This document shows positions 51,930-61,372 of a DNA stretch of 64,000 nucleotides, one piece after another. Below the pieces are notes generated by a model that made no database searches, was not told where the DNA came from, and was given only the letters and a program-made list of their open reading frames with translations. Origin of the DNA: Pseudomonadota bacterium (GTDB lineage Bacteria > Pseudomonadota > Alphaproteobacteria > Sphingomonadales > Sphingomonadaceae); contig JBCBSU010000001.1 in NCBI GenBank assembly GCA_039818985.1, forward strand, positions 646,367-710,366, in the 5' to 3' direction. Made by a program: the position numbers and the translations under genes. Within the stretch, counting starts at the first letter, position 1. The number at the start of each line of letters is the position of its first letter.

Positions 51930-54737
51930 TTAATGCGCCTCGCCCCAGCTTGGGCCGGTGCCGATATCGACGCCGAGCGGGACCGAGAGTTTGACCGCTG
52001 GCTCCGCCGCCTTGGCCATCACCTCGCGGATGATGGCCGATGCCGCTTCGACATCGCCTTCGGGCAGTTCGAACACCAGCTCGTCATGCACCTGTAGCAG
52101 CATGCGCACCTTGTCGAGCCCGGCGTTGCGCAGCGCCGGGGTCATGCGGGTCATGGCGCGCTTGACAATATCGGCGCTGGTGCCCTGGATCGGGGCATTG
52201 ATCGCGGCGCGTTCGGCGCCCTGGCGTTCGGTCTGGTTCTTGGCGTTGATCCGCGGGAAATGGGTTTTGCGGCCGAACAGCGTCTCGGTATAGCCCTTTT
52301 CCTTGGCCTGCATCAGCGTGTCGGAGATATAGCGGTTGATGCCAGGGAAGCGCTCGAAATAGGTATCGATCATCGCCTGTGCCTCATCGGGGTCAACCTC
52401 CAGCCGCCCGGCCAGCCCCCAGCGTGAGATGCCGTAGAGAATGGCGAAGTTGATCGTCTTGGCGCGGCCGCGGGTTTCGCGGTTGATTGCGCCGAACAGC
52501 TCCTGCGCGGTGCGGTTGTGAATATCCTCGCCATCGGCAAAGGCGGTTTTCAGCGTATCGACATCGGCCATATGCGCCGCCAGACGCAGCTCGATCTGGC
52601 TATAATCGGCAGCGAGCAGCACATTGCCCGGCTCGGCGGTAAAGGCGAAGCGGATCTGGCGACCCATTTCGGTGCGGATCGGGATATTCTGCAAATTCGG
52701 GTCGGTCGAGGACAGCCGTCCTGTCTGAGCCCCGGTCAGGCTGTAGCTGGTGTGCACCCGCCCGGTGCGCGGGTTGATATCCGCCTGCAGCGCATCGGTA
52801 TAGGTTGATTTTAGCTTTGCCATCTGCCGCCAGTCGAGCACCTTGGTGGCAATGGACTGGCCTTGGCGCGCGAGTTTCTCCAGCACCGTGACATCGGTAG
52901 AATATTGCCCGGACTTGCCCTTTTTGCCGCCCTTCAGGCCCATTTTGCCGAACAGGATTTCGCCCAGCTGTTTCGGGCTGCCCAGCGCGAATTCTTCACC
53001 CGCAATGTCATGCACTTCGCCCTCGAGCCGCTGCATCTCACTGGCAAACTCGCCCGATAGCCGCGCCAGCACCTCGCGGTCGACATGCACGCCGTGCCGT
53101 TCCATCTGGCCGAGCACAGCGATGGTAGGGCGGTCGACCGTTTCATAAATCCGCGTGCCGCCCTCGGCGCTGAGCCGCGGTGTGAGCAGCTTCCACAGCC
53201 GCAGTGTCACATCGGCGTCCTCGGCGGCATATTCGGTGGCCTTGTCGAGCGGCACCTCGCCAAAGCCGATTTGCGATTTGCCGGTGCCGGTGAGCGATTT
53301 ATAGCTGAGGCACTCATGCCCCAGATGCTGGCGCGCCAGTTCGTCCATGCCATGACCGCCGGAAATTTGCGTCCGCCCGGCATCAAGCGCAAAGCTGATG
53401 ACCATGGTATCATCGACCGGGGCGATGGCGATATCGTGCCGCGCCAAAACGTTGATATCATATTTGATATTCTGCCCGATTTTGAGGACGCTGCCGTCCT
53501 CGAGCAGCGGCTTGAGTTTCGTCAGTGCCACATCTAGCGGCACTTGTTCGGGCTTCTCCGCCAGCAAATCCGTGCCGCCATGCGCCAGCGGGACGTAGCA
53601 TGCCTCATTCGGCGCAACCGCCATGCTGAACCCGACCAGATCGGCCTGCATCGGGTTGAGCGACGTGGTTTCGGTATCAAAGGCAACATGCCCGGTTTCA
53701 TGCGCCCGGGCGATCCAGTGATCGAGCGTCTCGGCATCGGTGACACAGGCATAACCGCTGCGGTCAATCTCGGGCATTTTCGGCGGCAGCGGAGCAGTGG
53801 TGCCTTGTCCGGCCTCCGCCTTGCCGTAGCTGTCACCAGCCTTGGGTTTTGCCGGTTCTGCGCCCAGCTTGCGCAGCAGACTGGAAAAGCCATGCGCATT
53901 GAGAAATTCCGCCAGTGGGTCGGGGGGAATATCACCGAGCTTGAACGTGTCCAATTCCATCGGCAGCGGGCAGTCTTCCTTGAGCGTTACCAGCACCCGC
54001 GACAGTCTTGCATCCTCGGCATATTCGATAAGGTTCTCGCGCATCTTGGATTTTTTCATCTCCGGCGCAGCGGCGAGAACGCTCTCCAGATCGCCATATT
54101 CCAGCAGCAATTTGCTCGCGGTCTTGGGACCGATGCCCTTGACGCCGGGGATATTGTCGACGCTGTCGCCCATTAGCGAGAGCATATCGCCCACAAGCTC
54201 CGGTCCGACGCCGAATTTCTCGACCACGCCGTCACGCGCGGTGCGGACATTTTTCATCGTGTCGAGCATATCGACAGCGCTGTCGTCCTTGGGTTCGATC
54301 AACTGCATCAGGTCTTTGTCCGAAGAGACAATCGTCACCTTCCACCCGGCGCGCTGTGCTGCTTTGGTGTAGCTGGCGATCATGTCATCGGCCTCGACAT
54401 TCTCCTCCTCGATCAGCGGCAGCGAGAAAGCGCGGGTGGCATCGCGGATCAGCGGAAATTGCGGCCGCAAATCTTCGGGTGGCGGCGGGCGGTTGGCCTT
54501 ATACTGATCGTAAATCTCGTTGCGGAAGCTCTTGGAAGACTTGTCGAGCACCACGGCAAGATGCGTTGGGCCATCAGCCTTGTTCAGCTCATCGGCTAGC
54601 TTCCACAACATGGTGGTATAACCATAAACCGCACCGACCGGAGTGCCTTCGGGATTGGTGAGCGGCGGCAGACGGTGATAGGCGCGGAAGATATAGGCCG
54701 ATCCATCGACCAGATAGAGATGATTCTGTTCAGACAT
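51930..54737 (-). CDS. polA: DNA polymerase I
   Basis: PolA fills gaps and removes RNA primers during replication and repair. The 935-aa protein contains the 5'-3' FEN exonuclease domain (starting LYLVDGSAYIFRAYH), then a 3'-5' proofreading domain with intact DTET in VAFDTETTSLNP, and the family A polymerase domain. Motif A is LLAADYSQIELRLAAH and motif C is LQVHDELVFE. Only the last base-pairing domains are needed for activity, and all look intact. The ATG at 54737 starts the conserved exonuclease domain; upstream in-frame codons are poorly supported, and no strong ribosome binding site is visible. Confidence 0.97.
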   Translation of the reverse strand: MSEQNHLYLVDGSAYIFRAYHRLPPLTNPEGTPVGAVYGYTTMLWKLADELNKADGPTHLAVVLDKSSKSFRNEIYDQYKANRPPPPEDLRPQFPLIRDATRAFSLPLIEEENVEADDMIASYTKAAQRAGWKVTIVSSDKDLMQLIEPKDDSAVDMLDTMKNVRTARDGVVEKFGVGPELVGDMLSLMGDSVDNIPGVKGIGPKTASKLLLEYGDLESVLAAAPEMKKSKMRENLIEYAEDARLSRVLVTLKEDCPLPMELDTFKLGDIPPDPLAEFLNAHGFSSLLRKLGAEPAKPKAGDSYGKAEAGQGTTAPLPPKMPEIDRSGYACVTDAETLDHWIARAHETGHVAFDTETTSLNPMQADLVGFSMAVAPNEACYVPLAHGGTDLLAEKPEQVPLDVALTKLKPLLEDGSVLKIGQNIKYDINVLARHDIAIAPVDDTMVISFALDAGRTQISGGHGMDELARQHLGHECLSYKSLTGTGKSQIGFGEVPLDKATEYAAEDADVTLRLWKLLTPRLSAEGGTRIYETVDRPTIAVLGQMERHGVHVDREVLARLSGEFASEMQRLEGEVHDIAGEEFALGSPKQLGEILFGKMGLKGGKKGKSGQYSTDVTVLEKLARQGQSIATKVLDWRQMAKLKSTYTDALQADINPRTGRVHTSYSLTGAQTGRLSSTDPNLQNIPIRTEMGRQIRFAFTAEPGNVLLAADYSQIELRLAAHMADVDTLKTAFADGEDIHNRTAQELFGAINRETRGRAKTINFAILYGISRWGLAGRLEVDPDEAQAMIDTYFERFPGINRYISDTLMQAKEKGYTETLFGRKTHFPRINAKNQTERQGAERAAINAPIQGTSADIVKRAMTRMTPALRNAGLDKVRMLLQVHDELVFELPEGDVEAASAIIREVMAKAAEPAVKLSVPLGVDIGTGPSWGEAH

Positions 54738-54996
54738 GATGACAGGGATAGCAATGTTGGGTGAGGGCGTCACCGGCTGATGCCTGCCATGTTTCAGGCT
54801 GTGGAGAGCGCTTTCGGAAAAGCGTCTGGCGACCGATGACTCCATATGTGGTGAGCATTGCGAACGACAGGCGAAACACGACAGTTTGCATTGCAGAATG
54901 CCAGCCATGCAAACGATGTTAACCGACTGTAAAATCCAAACTGATACCGCTGTTGTCGGGAGCGTCCCTTGCGGACATTGAACGAGGCTTTGACGG

Positions 54997-56775
54997 GTGC
55001 AGACAAGCGGTCAGATGGCGGCGGACCGGCAGCAGCCGGATGATACCACATCCTGGTTATCGGGATGGGTTGCCATTGCTGTTGCTGCCGCGATCCTGAT
55101 GGCGATGCTGATCATCGCCGGATTGTCGCTCGGCCAGCGGCATGACAGCCCGGTGCTGCACGTCGGAACCGAAGGCTGCGTACTCGCCAGTCCGACCATC
55201 ATGGACGCAACGGAACTGGCCGATAGCGAGCGCCGCTTTCAGTGCAATGGCTATTCCATTGCTTCGGATACCCGTCAGCTGTGGCTGAGGATTCCGATGG
55301 AGAAAGCGCATCTTCCCTCCGGTCTGCTCAACCTGGAAGGCGATAGCGCGCCCTTTACCCTGCTCAGGATCGTGCATCGCGACGCCGCGGCGACTTTGCA
55401 GTCGCGCTTGATACTGCCTGATGACGTGATGCGGGCATGGACAGCCGGTACGCGGTTTTCCATTCCGCTGACTACAGCAGAAGGCCGCAGCGAAACCCTC
55501 TGGCTGGGTATCGACCGGCCATGGTCACGGCTGGCGGTCAACGGTGTGGAAATCATGTCACAGCAGCGGGCGCAGACCGAGCGGTTCAACCGCAGCCTGT
55601 TGTTCGCCATCTATCTCGGTCTCGGTGTGGTCCCGATCATCTATAGCCTCGCCTTCTTCGTGGCGCTGCGATACCCGTTCATGATGTGGCATGCTGCTAT
55701 GGCCTCGGGCTTCCTGCTCTACACATTGTGCTCGTCCAGCCTGCTGTTCCATTTCGTACCTGACCTGACCCTTTGGCATCGCATGCTGGCGTCCTATTCT
55801 TCGCTCAGCGTGGCTGTCGGATTGGCAGGCTATTTCCTGCTCAGTTTTGTCGAACGCGATATTCTGCCGAAATGGGTCTGCTATGCGGTGCTTGGTGCGA
55901 GTAACCTGCTGCTGGCCAATGCGGTATTTATCGTATTCATCGGCCCCTATCTGCCGTTCCTTGCACGCAATATCTATCATGCGGCCTATCTGCCCGCTAT
56001 CGCGGCATTCCTGCTGGCAGGGATATATGGCATGAAGAATGGCAGCCGGGTGATCTGGTTCTTTGCCGGCGGATGGATATTATCCGGGGTTGCGGCGATC
56101 GACCGCATCCTGCGCGGGCTGGATGTCTATTTGCTGCCGGCAGAGTTTGACTTTTCGCTCTATCTGTGTCTTGCGATCGAGGTCATTGTCACTGCCTGTG
56201 GTGTGGCCTATCGGGTGATGGCGATCCGGCGCGAGCGCGACATTGCGCGGCTGCGCGAGCAGGAGCTGGTACGCCTGGCCGATACCGATGGCCTGACCGG
56301 GATCGCCAACCGACGCGTCTTTGATGCGATGCTGCCCAAATGTACCGGCGGCGCGCTTATCATTGCCGATCTCGACCATTTCAAGCAGGTCAATGATCAT
56401 CACGGCCATCACAAGGGCGACGAATTGCTCAGGGCCATTGGTCATCGGCTGGCGGCGCTGTCGGCGGAGGAATGGTGTAACAGCGTCTACCGGCTTGGCG
56501 GCGAGGAATTTGCCCTCATCATCAATACAGGCGAGCCGGCCCAGGCGATGATCCTCGCCGATATGGTGCGGCTCAATTTCGAGACCTTTCTGTGGCAGGA
56601 TGTTACCGGGTTGAACCGGCCTGCAACGGCCAGCTTCGGCGTAGCGATGATCGATGGCACCAACCCCGCCAGCGCGTTCAACGCTGCCGATGATGCTCTG
56701 TACCGTGCCAAGGAACTGGGGCGCAACCGTGCCGAAATGGGCAATTCCGCATTGCGTATCACCGCAGCAGCCTGA
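54997..56775 (+). CDS. membrane-bound GGDEF diguanylate cyclase with 7TM sensor
   Basis: This 592-aa protein would make cyclic di-GMP. An N-terminal transmembrane segment (about 25-45) anchors a periplasmic domain of about 130 residues. Six to seven transmembrane helices follow (about 200-400), resembling 7TMR-DISM receptors. The C-terminal GGDEF domain begins near ADTDGLTGIANRRVFD and carries active-site GGEEF at 501-505. The RxxD inhibitory site five residues upstream is not present (WCNS there). GTG 54997 has a GAGG site; ATG 55015 is an alternative. It is convergent with a second GGDEF gene. Confidence 0.9.
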   Translation: MQTSGQMAADRQQPDDTTSWLSGWVAIAVAAAILMAMLIIAGLSLGQRHDSPVLHVGTEGCVLASPTIMDATELADSERRFQCNGYSIASDTRQLWLRIPMEKAHLPSGLLNLEGDSAPFTLLRIVHRDAAATLQSRLILPDDVMRAWTAGTRFSIPLTTAEGRSETLWLGIDRPWSRLAVNGVEIMSQQRAQTERFNRSLLFAIYLGLGVVPIIYSLAFFVALRYPFMMWHAAMASGFLLYTLCSSSLLFHFVPDLTLWHRMLASYSSLSVAVGLAGYFLLSFVERDILPKWVCYAVLGASNLLLANAVFIVFIGPYLPFLARNIYHAAYLPAIAAFLLAGIYGMKNGSRVIWFFAGGWILSGVAAIDRILRGLDVYLLPAEFDFSLYLCLAIEVIVTACGVAYRVMAIRRERDIARLREQELVRLADTDGLTGIANRRVFDAMLPKCTGGALIIADLDHFKQVNDHHGHHKGDELLRAIGHRLAALSAEEWCNSVYRLGGEEFALIINTGEPAQAMILADMVRLNFETFLWQDVTGLNRPATASFGVAMIDGTNPASAFNAADDALYRAKELGRNRAEMGNSALRITAAA

Positions 56776-56816
56776 GTGACGGCGCAACAGACGTGCTGCC
56801 GGTCTATTGGTATTGT

Positions 56817-57686
56817 TTACAGGCTGGTAGCGGTCTTTTGGTTGTCGATCTGGCCATCGGCTCTTGCCGACTGGGCGGCGGAGAAGACAGGCCGGGGCTT
56901 GCCGCGCATTCCAGGCTCGAACTGCACCACCTGATTGCGACCGCTATTTTTCGCGGCGAACAGAGCATTGTCGGCATTGCGCATGACGTTCGACTGGTCA
57001 TGTTCGGCGCTGGCATCGGCAATGCCAATGCTGACGGTGATGACATGACGAAAGCCGGGATGCGGTTCGAACACCGTACTCTCGATCTCGTGACGGATGA
57101 TCTCGGCGATCACCTGGCCCTCGATGGCGCTGGTATCGGGCAGGAAGATGCCGAACTCCTCGCCGCCGATACGCCCGATCATGTCATTCTTGCGCAGGAT
57201 GCGGCGGAATGCATCGGCGAGCAGGATCAACGCCTGGTCGCCGGTCAGATGACCGAAGCTGTCGTTGATTTTCTTGAAATGGTCGACATCGACAATCATC
57301 AATATGTGCGGCTTGTCGGGGCTGCGTATTTCCGCCAGCCGCTCAAAAAAGGCATCGCGATTGAGCATGTTGGTCATCGCGTCATAGCTCGCCTTGTGTG
57401 CAAGCGCGCTGTTGACCCGAAGCAGCTCCTCTTCGGTCTGACGCAGCTGACCGGTCAGATCCACCAGCTTCTGGCGCTGGCGGATCATATACCAGCTGAT
57501 CGGTATGGCGATGCCCCAGGGCACGATCAGCGCCATGGCCATGGCCTCCCAGAAGCGGTCGTCCACCCCATAATAGCTGTAATAAAATGCCCCTGTAAGG
57601 GTGAAGGATGACAGCACCGCCACGGCCGAGATCACCCATATCTGGCGGATGGGCGACATATTGGTAATGGCCAGCTTCTCGGTCAT
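56817..57686 (-). CDS. GGDEF diguanylate cyclase with two membrane helices
   Basis: This 289-aa protein has two N-terminal transmembrane helices (about 17-35 and 48-67), a short coiled segment (about 70-98) and one GGDEF domain. The active-site motif is GGEEF at 174-178. Five residues upstream RKND at 165-168 is an intact I-site, so product inhibition by cyclic di-GMP is expected. Start candidates are ATG 57686 (with a GGA a few nt upstream) and ATG 57659. It faces the other GGDEF gene tail to tail, so the two are not one operon. Confidence 0.9.
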   Translation of the reverse strand: MTEKLAITNMSPIRQIWVISAVAVLSSFTLTGAFYYSYYGVDDRFWEAMAMALIVPWGIAIPISWYMIRQRQKLVDLTGQLRQTEEELLRVNSALAHKASYDAMTNMLNRDAFFERLAEIRSPDKPHILMIVDVDHFKKINDSFGHLTGDQALILLADAFRRILRKNDMIGRIGGEEFGIFLPDTSAIEGQVIAEIIRHEIESTVFEPHPGFRHVITVSIGIADASAEHDQSNVMRNADNALFAAKNSGRNQVVQFEPGMRGKPRPVFSAAQSARADGQIDNQKTATSL

Positions 57687-57859
57687 ACTGCATCCATGCT
57701 GTACGGAAGTTTCACCTTCATCGCACAGCACGGTTAATCCGGGGTTACGATACAGCAGGAACGATCTGCGATCAGGGCTGGCTCACACTATGCAAACTGG
57801 CTAATTTTACTGCACTTTATCACTAAAATCATATGTAGAATTTGCTGGCGCGATATTCT

Positions 57860-58420
57860 CTAATAACCATATTTGTTGTGGCAGTTAGTATATTCGCGAT
57901 CATTTGAGGCATTAAGAGTGCACTGACGAAGTTTTTCCCGGTTAGTAGGTTCATCATTGTAGTTTTGGCCGGATTTTGATTTACTGCCATTGCTGTTGTT
58001 ACTGTTGCTCATACTGCTACCAATTGCCAGAAGGGCTAATATGCCACCGGCAATTGCTATTTCTTTAGCACCATTACCACCCTTCTTGCCTTGCAGCGTA
58101 CAATATTCGCCCCAATATTTATACGCAAGGCATGTTCTTTTGCCATTTCTGTAAGTCATCCAGATGGTATCTGTTTTACCATCGGTGTAAAGATAATCTG
58201 TCTTGATTACCGCCGAGAATCCATCATCCGATAATTCGGTCACTACAGGGAATCCGGCACTGTCATATCTGTAGTTCTTTACCCATTTCTTGCTTAATTC
58301 CCGCAGTTCCAGTTCCATGAAATTACGCAGCTGGTAATCTTCGGTAGTCTGGGCATATGACTGTGTCCCAGCTAGTGATATAGAGATAATTATGGCGATC
58401 ATACGAATAAAATGGCTCAA
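57860..58420 (-). CDS. exported orphan protein in an AT-rich segment
   Basis: This protein of about 186 aa has a signal peptide (ILMIAIIISISLAG type, cleavage near SYA). A helical region with WVKNYRYDSAGFPV and a compact YRNGKRTCLAYKYWGEYCTLQG segment holding two Cys follow. Then come a hydrophobic Ala/Ile/Leu helix (AIAGGILALLAIGSS), a Ser/Asn-rich linker and a C-terminus with CTLNASNDREYTNC. A TTG start at 58420 is preferred since GGAGA lies 7 nt upstream; ATG 58402 has none. Codon use and AT content differ visibly from neighbouring genes, suggesting acquisition by transfer. Function unknown. Confidence 0.7.
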   Translation of the reverse strand: MSHFIRMIAIIISISLAGTQSYAQTTEDYQLRNFMELELRELSKKWVKNYRYDSAGFPVVTELSDDGFSAVIKTDYLYTDGKTDTIWMTYRNGKRTCLAYKYWGEYCTLQGKKGGNGAKEIAIAGGILALLAIGSSMSNSNNSNGSKSKSGQNYNDEPTNREKLRQCTLNASNDREYTNCHNKYGY

Positions 58421-58439
58421 TTTCAATCTCCACAAATGA

Positions 58440-58462
58440 TTTACATGACCGAATCATGTAAA
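58440..58462. promoter_or_regulatory. 23-bp perfect inverted repeat upstream of the AT-rich orphan
   Basis: TTTACATGA (58440-58448) and TCATGTAAA (58454-58462) are perfect 9-nt arms around CCGAA. The dyad lies 19 nt upstream of the preferred TTG start, next to the ribosome binding site. It could be a repressor site or a leader hairpin. Confidence 0.55.
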
Positions 58463-58521
58463 GTTATTATAGATATTTATTGAAAACTGAAGACAAATCA
58501 AAATTCACAACCATTAAAATT

Positions 58522-58579
58522 GCAGAACAGTAATAGCACGCAATTATGACAATCTATCCTGCTGTTATTACAGTTCTGC
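58522..58579 (-). terminator. long-stem dyad at the LysR 3' end
   Basis: GCAGAACAGTAATA (58522-58535) and TATTACAGTTCTGC (58566-58579) pair over 14 nt with one mismatch. The right arm covers the last codons and stop of the LysR gene. On the minus strand the stem is followed by AATTTT, which is compatible with termination despite a 30-nt loop. Confidence 0.5.
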
Positions 58580-59461
58580 GACATTCTTGCCAAGAAACGC
58601 AGCGTTGTTCTCGCGCAACACGGCTTCCGCGAAGTCCATCACCGCCCGGATGCGCGCGGTGCGGCGCAGGTCGTTATGGGTCAATATCCAGATATCGCGC
58701 GAAGGCTGGGGCGGTCGGTCGGTGATCCGCACCAGACTATTTTCACCATCGCCGATAAAGCAGGGCAGCATTGCGATGCCGACGCCTGCCTTTGTCAATG
58801 CAAGCTGCGTCGAAAGATTGGGAAATCCACCCCAGACCGGAACTCTCGGGAAATCGGTGTCTGCAGTCCATGGCGGGAAGGGCGTTTCCTGCTCGCCCCA
58901 TCCGATCCAGCGGCCATTTTCCGGATGATTATGCAGGTCATGCTTCTCGACATAATCGGGTGTCGCATAGACCGACAGAAAATAAGGGAAAAGCCGTTTG
59001 CCGACCAGTGTCTCATGCGGGTTGTTGTCAACGCGGATCGCGACATCGGCCTCACGGCGAGCGACGTCGAGCAGGTCATAGGTTTCTTTGATCGTGATTT
59101 CGAGGCCGGGATATTCGGCGCAGAATTCGCCCAGGCGCGGTGCGATAATCTGCGATGCCAGAGGCTCTCCCATGGTTAGCGTGACTTTGCCGGTCAACAT
59201 GGTGTCGCGACCGGCGATATGACGGGCGACATCGTTGAGGTCGTCGGAGAAGCGGGTCGCCGCTGCCGCCAGCTCCTCACCCGAGCGGGTCACTCTATAC
59301 CCTTCCGGCCTGCGGTCGAACAGACGCGTGCCCATGGTTTGTTCCAGGCTCTCGATACGCCTGCTGACGGTGCTGTGGTGAACACCCAGTGCAGCTGCGG
59401 CACGGCGCACGGTGCCTTCCTTTATCACCGCCTCGAACACATGAATATCTTCCCAGTCCAT
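58568..59461 (-). CDS. LysR family transcriptional regulator
   Basis: This 297-aa regulator has an N-terminal winged HTH (residues 1-60, with EGTVRRAAAALGVHHSTVSRRIESLEQ). The C-terminal periplasmic-binding-like effector domain follows. The HHSTVSRRIESLE helix is typical of the AmpR/GcvA-like subgroup. The start ATG 59461 is preceded by an AGG site and gives the usual LysR length. It is divergent from the MAPEG gene, with 124 nt between, so it may control that gene. Ligand unknown. Confidence 0.93.
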   Translation of the reverse strand: MDWEDIHVFEAVIKEGTVRRAAAALGVHHSTVSRRIESLEQTMGTRLFDRRPEGYRVTRSGEELAAAATRFSDDLNDVARHIAGRDTMLTGKVTLTMGEPLASQIIAPRLGEFCAEYPGLEITIKETYDLLDVARREADVAIRVDNNPHETLVGKRLFPYFLSVYATPDYVEKHDLHNHPENGRWIGWGEQETPFPPWTADTDFPRVPVWGGFPNLSTQLALTKAGVGIAMLPCFIGDGENSLVRITDRPPQPSRDIWILTHNDLRRTARIRAVMDFAEAVLRENNAAFLGKNVAEL

Positions 59462-59585
59462 GCTACCTGTTAGCAGGATTTGCACAGATATGTGGTGCGT
59501 ATATGCAACTATAATGTGCAAAATAACTGGGTTTCAGGTGCGTTTCTGCATTTTATCATGTGTGCGCGATGAAGGAGCCTGCACC

Positions 59586-60002
59586 ATGACATTACCGCTT
59601 ATTTCCGCTGCTGCCGCAGGAGCCATATTGATTCTGCAACTCATGCTGATGGTTGCTGTCGGCCTGCATCGGACCAAAAGCGGGGTTTTTGTCGGCCTTG
59701 AGGGCGATCGTGATCTCGAACGCAAGGCGCGTCGGCACGGCAATCTCGCCGAAAATGCCGGGATATTCATCGTTGCGCTCGCGCTTGCCGAGATTATCGG
59801 CGCCCCGAGTGGCTTCGTCATGACGATTGCACTGGTCTTTGTCATTGGCCGCGCGCTCCACGCCATCGGTTTCAGCTCGCTTACCGGTTCGCATGGCGAT
59901 GCTGGCAACAGGTTTTTTGTCGCGGCGCGCGCCATCGGTGCGTTCAGTACTTTTTTCGGCGGTCTCGCACTGGGCGCAATGCTGCTCTATCTGGTGCTGT
60001 AA
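59586..60002 (+). CDS. MAPEG family membrane protein
   Basis: This 138-aa protein has four transmembrane helices and the MAPEG pattern VGLHRTKSGVFVGLEGDRDLERKARRHGNLAENAGIF. It is a relative of microsomal glutathione transferases and eicosanoid proteins. Bacterial members are of unknown function, possibly handling reactive lipids. AAGGAG is 8 nt before ATG 59586, so the start is firm. It is divergent from the LysR gene. The S41 peptidase gene converges on it, 4 nt away. Confidence 0.92.
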   Translation: MTLPLISAAAAGAILILQLMLMVAVGLHRTKSGVFVGLEGDRDLERKARRHGNLAENAGIFIVALALAEIIGAPSGFVMTIALVFVIGRALHAIGFSSLTGSHGDAGNRFFVAARAIGAFSTFFGGLALGAMLLYLVL

Positions 60003-60006
60003 GTGA

Positions 60007-61287
60007 TCAGCGAATTTCGGTATTTTCCCGGTCAGGCATGAGCGGCTTGCGACTGCGATCACCCGATAGGCGGTATATGATGTAGATTGGCGCGCGCACG
60101 GTGAAGCCGCTATGGCCAAGCTTGTGTGTCTGTACCTGTCCGGTTTGGTTGGCCGGGGATTGTGTTGGTGCCCCGACAAGCCGGGCCACCGCATTGTCCT
60201 GTGCCGATGCCGCGAATACGATCGCCTGCGAATAGGTTTGCGGGCCAATAAGGATCGACACATCACCGGTAAAACGATCCGCCAGAGTTTCGGGCGGGGT
60301 CACCGTCTCACTGAAGGGCACCGAGACCACATCGCCAATGGTGCTGCCCGGTATCAGTGCCTGATTGGCGGCTGTTATGCGCGCGGTCACGGCCGAGGTC
60401 GAGGCAAAAGGCTTGTCGGTGAGATAAGCCATCAGCCTGTCCGACAGGTCATGCGCGCCGCCGCCATTTTTGCGCAGGTCGATGACCAGGCTGGCGGCAT
60501 TGCGCGTCGCTATCTCGGCAAAGGCCGATGGCAGAAAGCGGGCAAACGCCTCTTCCCGGTCGCGGGCGAAGCTGGGTATGTCGAGAATGGCGGTGTTGCC
60601 CTGCCAGCGCAGAGCGTAGTCTGCCGAACGGGCCGGAACAAAGCGAACCGCTTCAGTCAGCGCGATCTTGGTTTCCACGTCGCTGGCATCACGATAGGTC
60701 AGGGTGCGTAGCTCTTCTCCTGGCAGCAGCAAGTCGAGATAGGCGTTGAACCGCAGTTCCAATATGCGCAGGCGCAGGCTGTCGCTCTCGCCCCGGATAA
60801 GCGGCAGCAACCGGGTCATGACCGCATCGGTAGTCATCGGGCCGAGCCGGGTTAGGGTGGTGCCATCGGGAACCAGTCCCGCGCCGTTGACCACGGAGAC
60901 GCCTTTGTCCGAAAGGGTGATACCCAATGGCGTTGTTTCACCATCGGTATCGGGCGCATCGGGGGCCATCAGGCCTATATGGGCATCATTGAATAACCGG
61001 TTGAGCCTGGCGAGCTGGAGCCAGGCCTCGCGGCGGCTCATGCGTTCGGGCAGATCGGCCTTGATCGCTGCTGCCCCGGCATCGACCTGTTGCGCAGACG
61101 CCGAATAATCGAGGTCCGGATGAGTCGCGCGTGTCCATTGCAGCCATTCGTCAAGATCGGCGGCGACCTGTTCAGCGGTCAGTTCGGCTGCAGGCGCGGA
61201 TATTTGTGCCCGGGCTGCAAATGGTATCGCCGCGCATAGCAACCCCAGCAAAGCAGCGGCTATCAGGCGGGTAAAGGGAATGAACAC
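60007..61287 (-). CDS. secreted S41 (tail-specific) family peptidase
   Basis: This 426-aa exported protein has a signal peptide at residues 1-28 (cleavage after ARA). An S41 fold follows, with LVIDLRKNGGGAHDLSDRLM, and the nucleophile Ser occurs in GPQTYSQAIVFA. The usual PDZ domain is not clear, so this may be the PDZ-lacking subfamily. It would degrade periplasmic substrates. GTG 61287 has AAGGG 8 nt upstream; no ATG suits better. Stop is 4 nt from the MAPEG stop. Confidence 0.85.
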   Translation of the reverse strand: MFIPFTRLIAAALLGLLCAAIPFAARAQISAPAAELTAEQVAADLDEWLQWTRATHPDLDYSASAQQVDAGAAAIKADLPERMSRREAWLQLARLNRLFNDAHIGLMAPDAPDTDGETTPLGITLSDKGVSVVNGAGLVPDGTTLTRLGPMTTDAVMTRLLPLIRGESDSLRLRILELRFNAYLDLLLPGEELRTLTYRDASDVETKIALTEAVRFVPARSADYALRWQGNTAILDIPSFARDREEAFARFLPSAFAEIATRNAASLVIDLRKNGGGAHDLSDRLMAYLTDKPFASTSAVTARITAANQALIPGSTIGDVVSVPFSETVTPPETLADRFTGDVSILIGPQTYSQAIVFAASAQDNAVARLVGAPTQSPANQTGQVQTHKLGHSGFTVRAPIYIIYRLSGDRSRKPLMPDRENTEIR

Positions 61288-61372
61288 GGGTTAAGCCCTT
61301 CTACATGATCTACCGTATTATAACGGTAACACGCAAAAGATTATGAGGCAAGCAAGTGGTGTCAGATACCGG

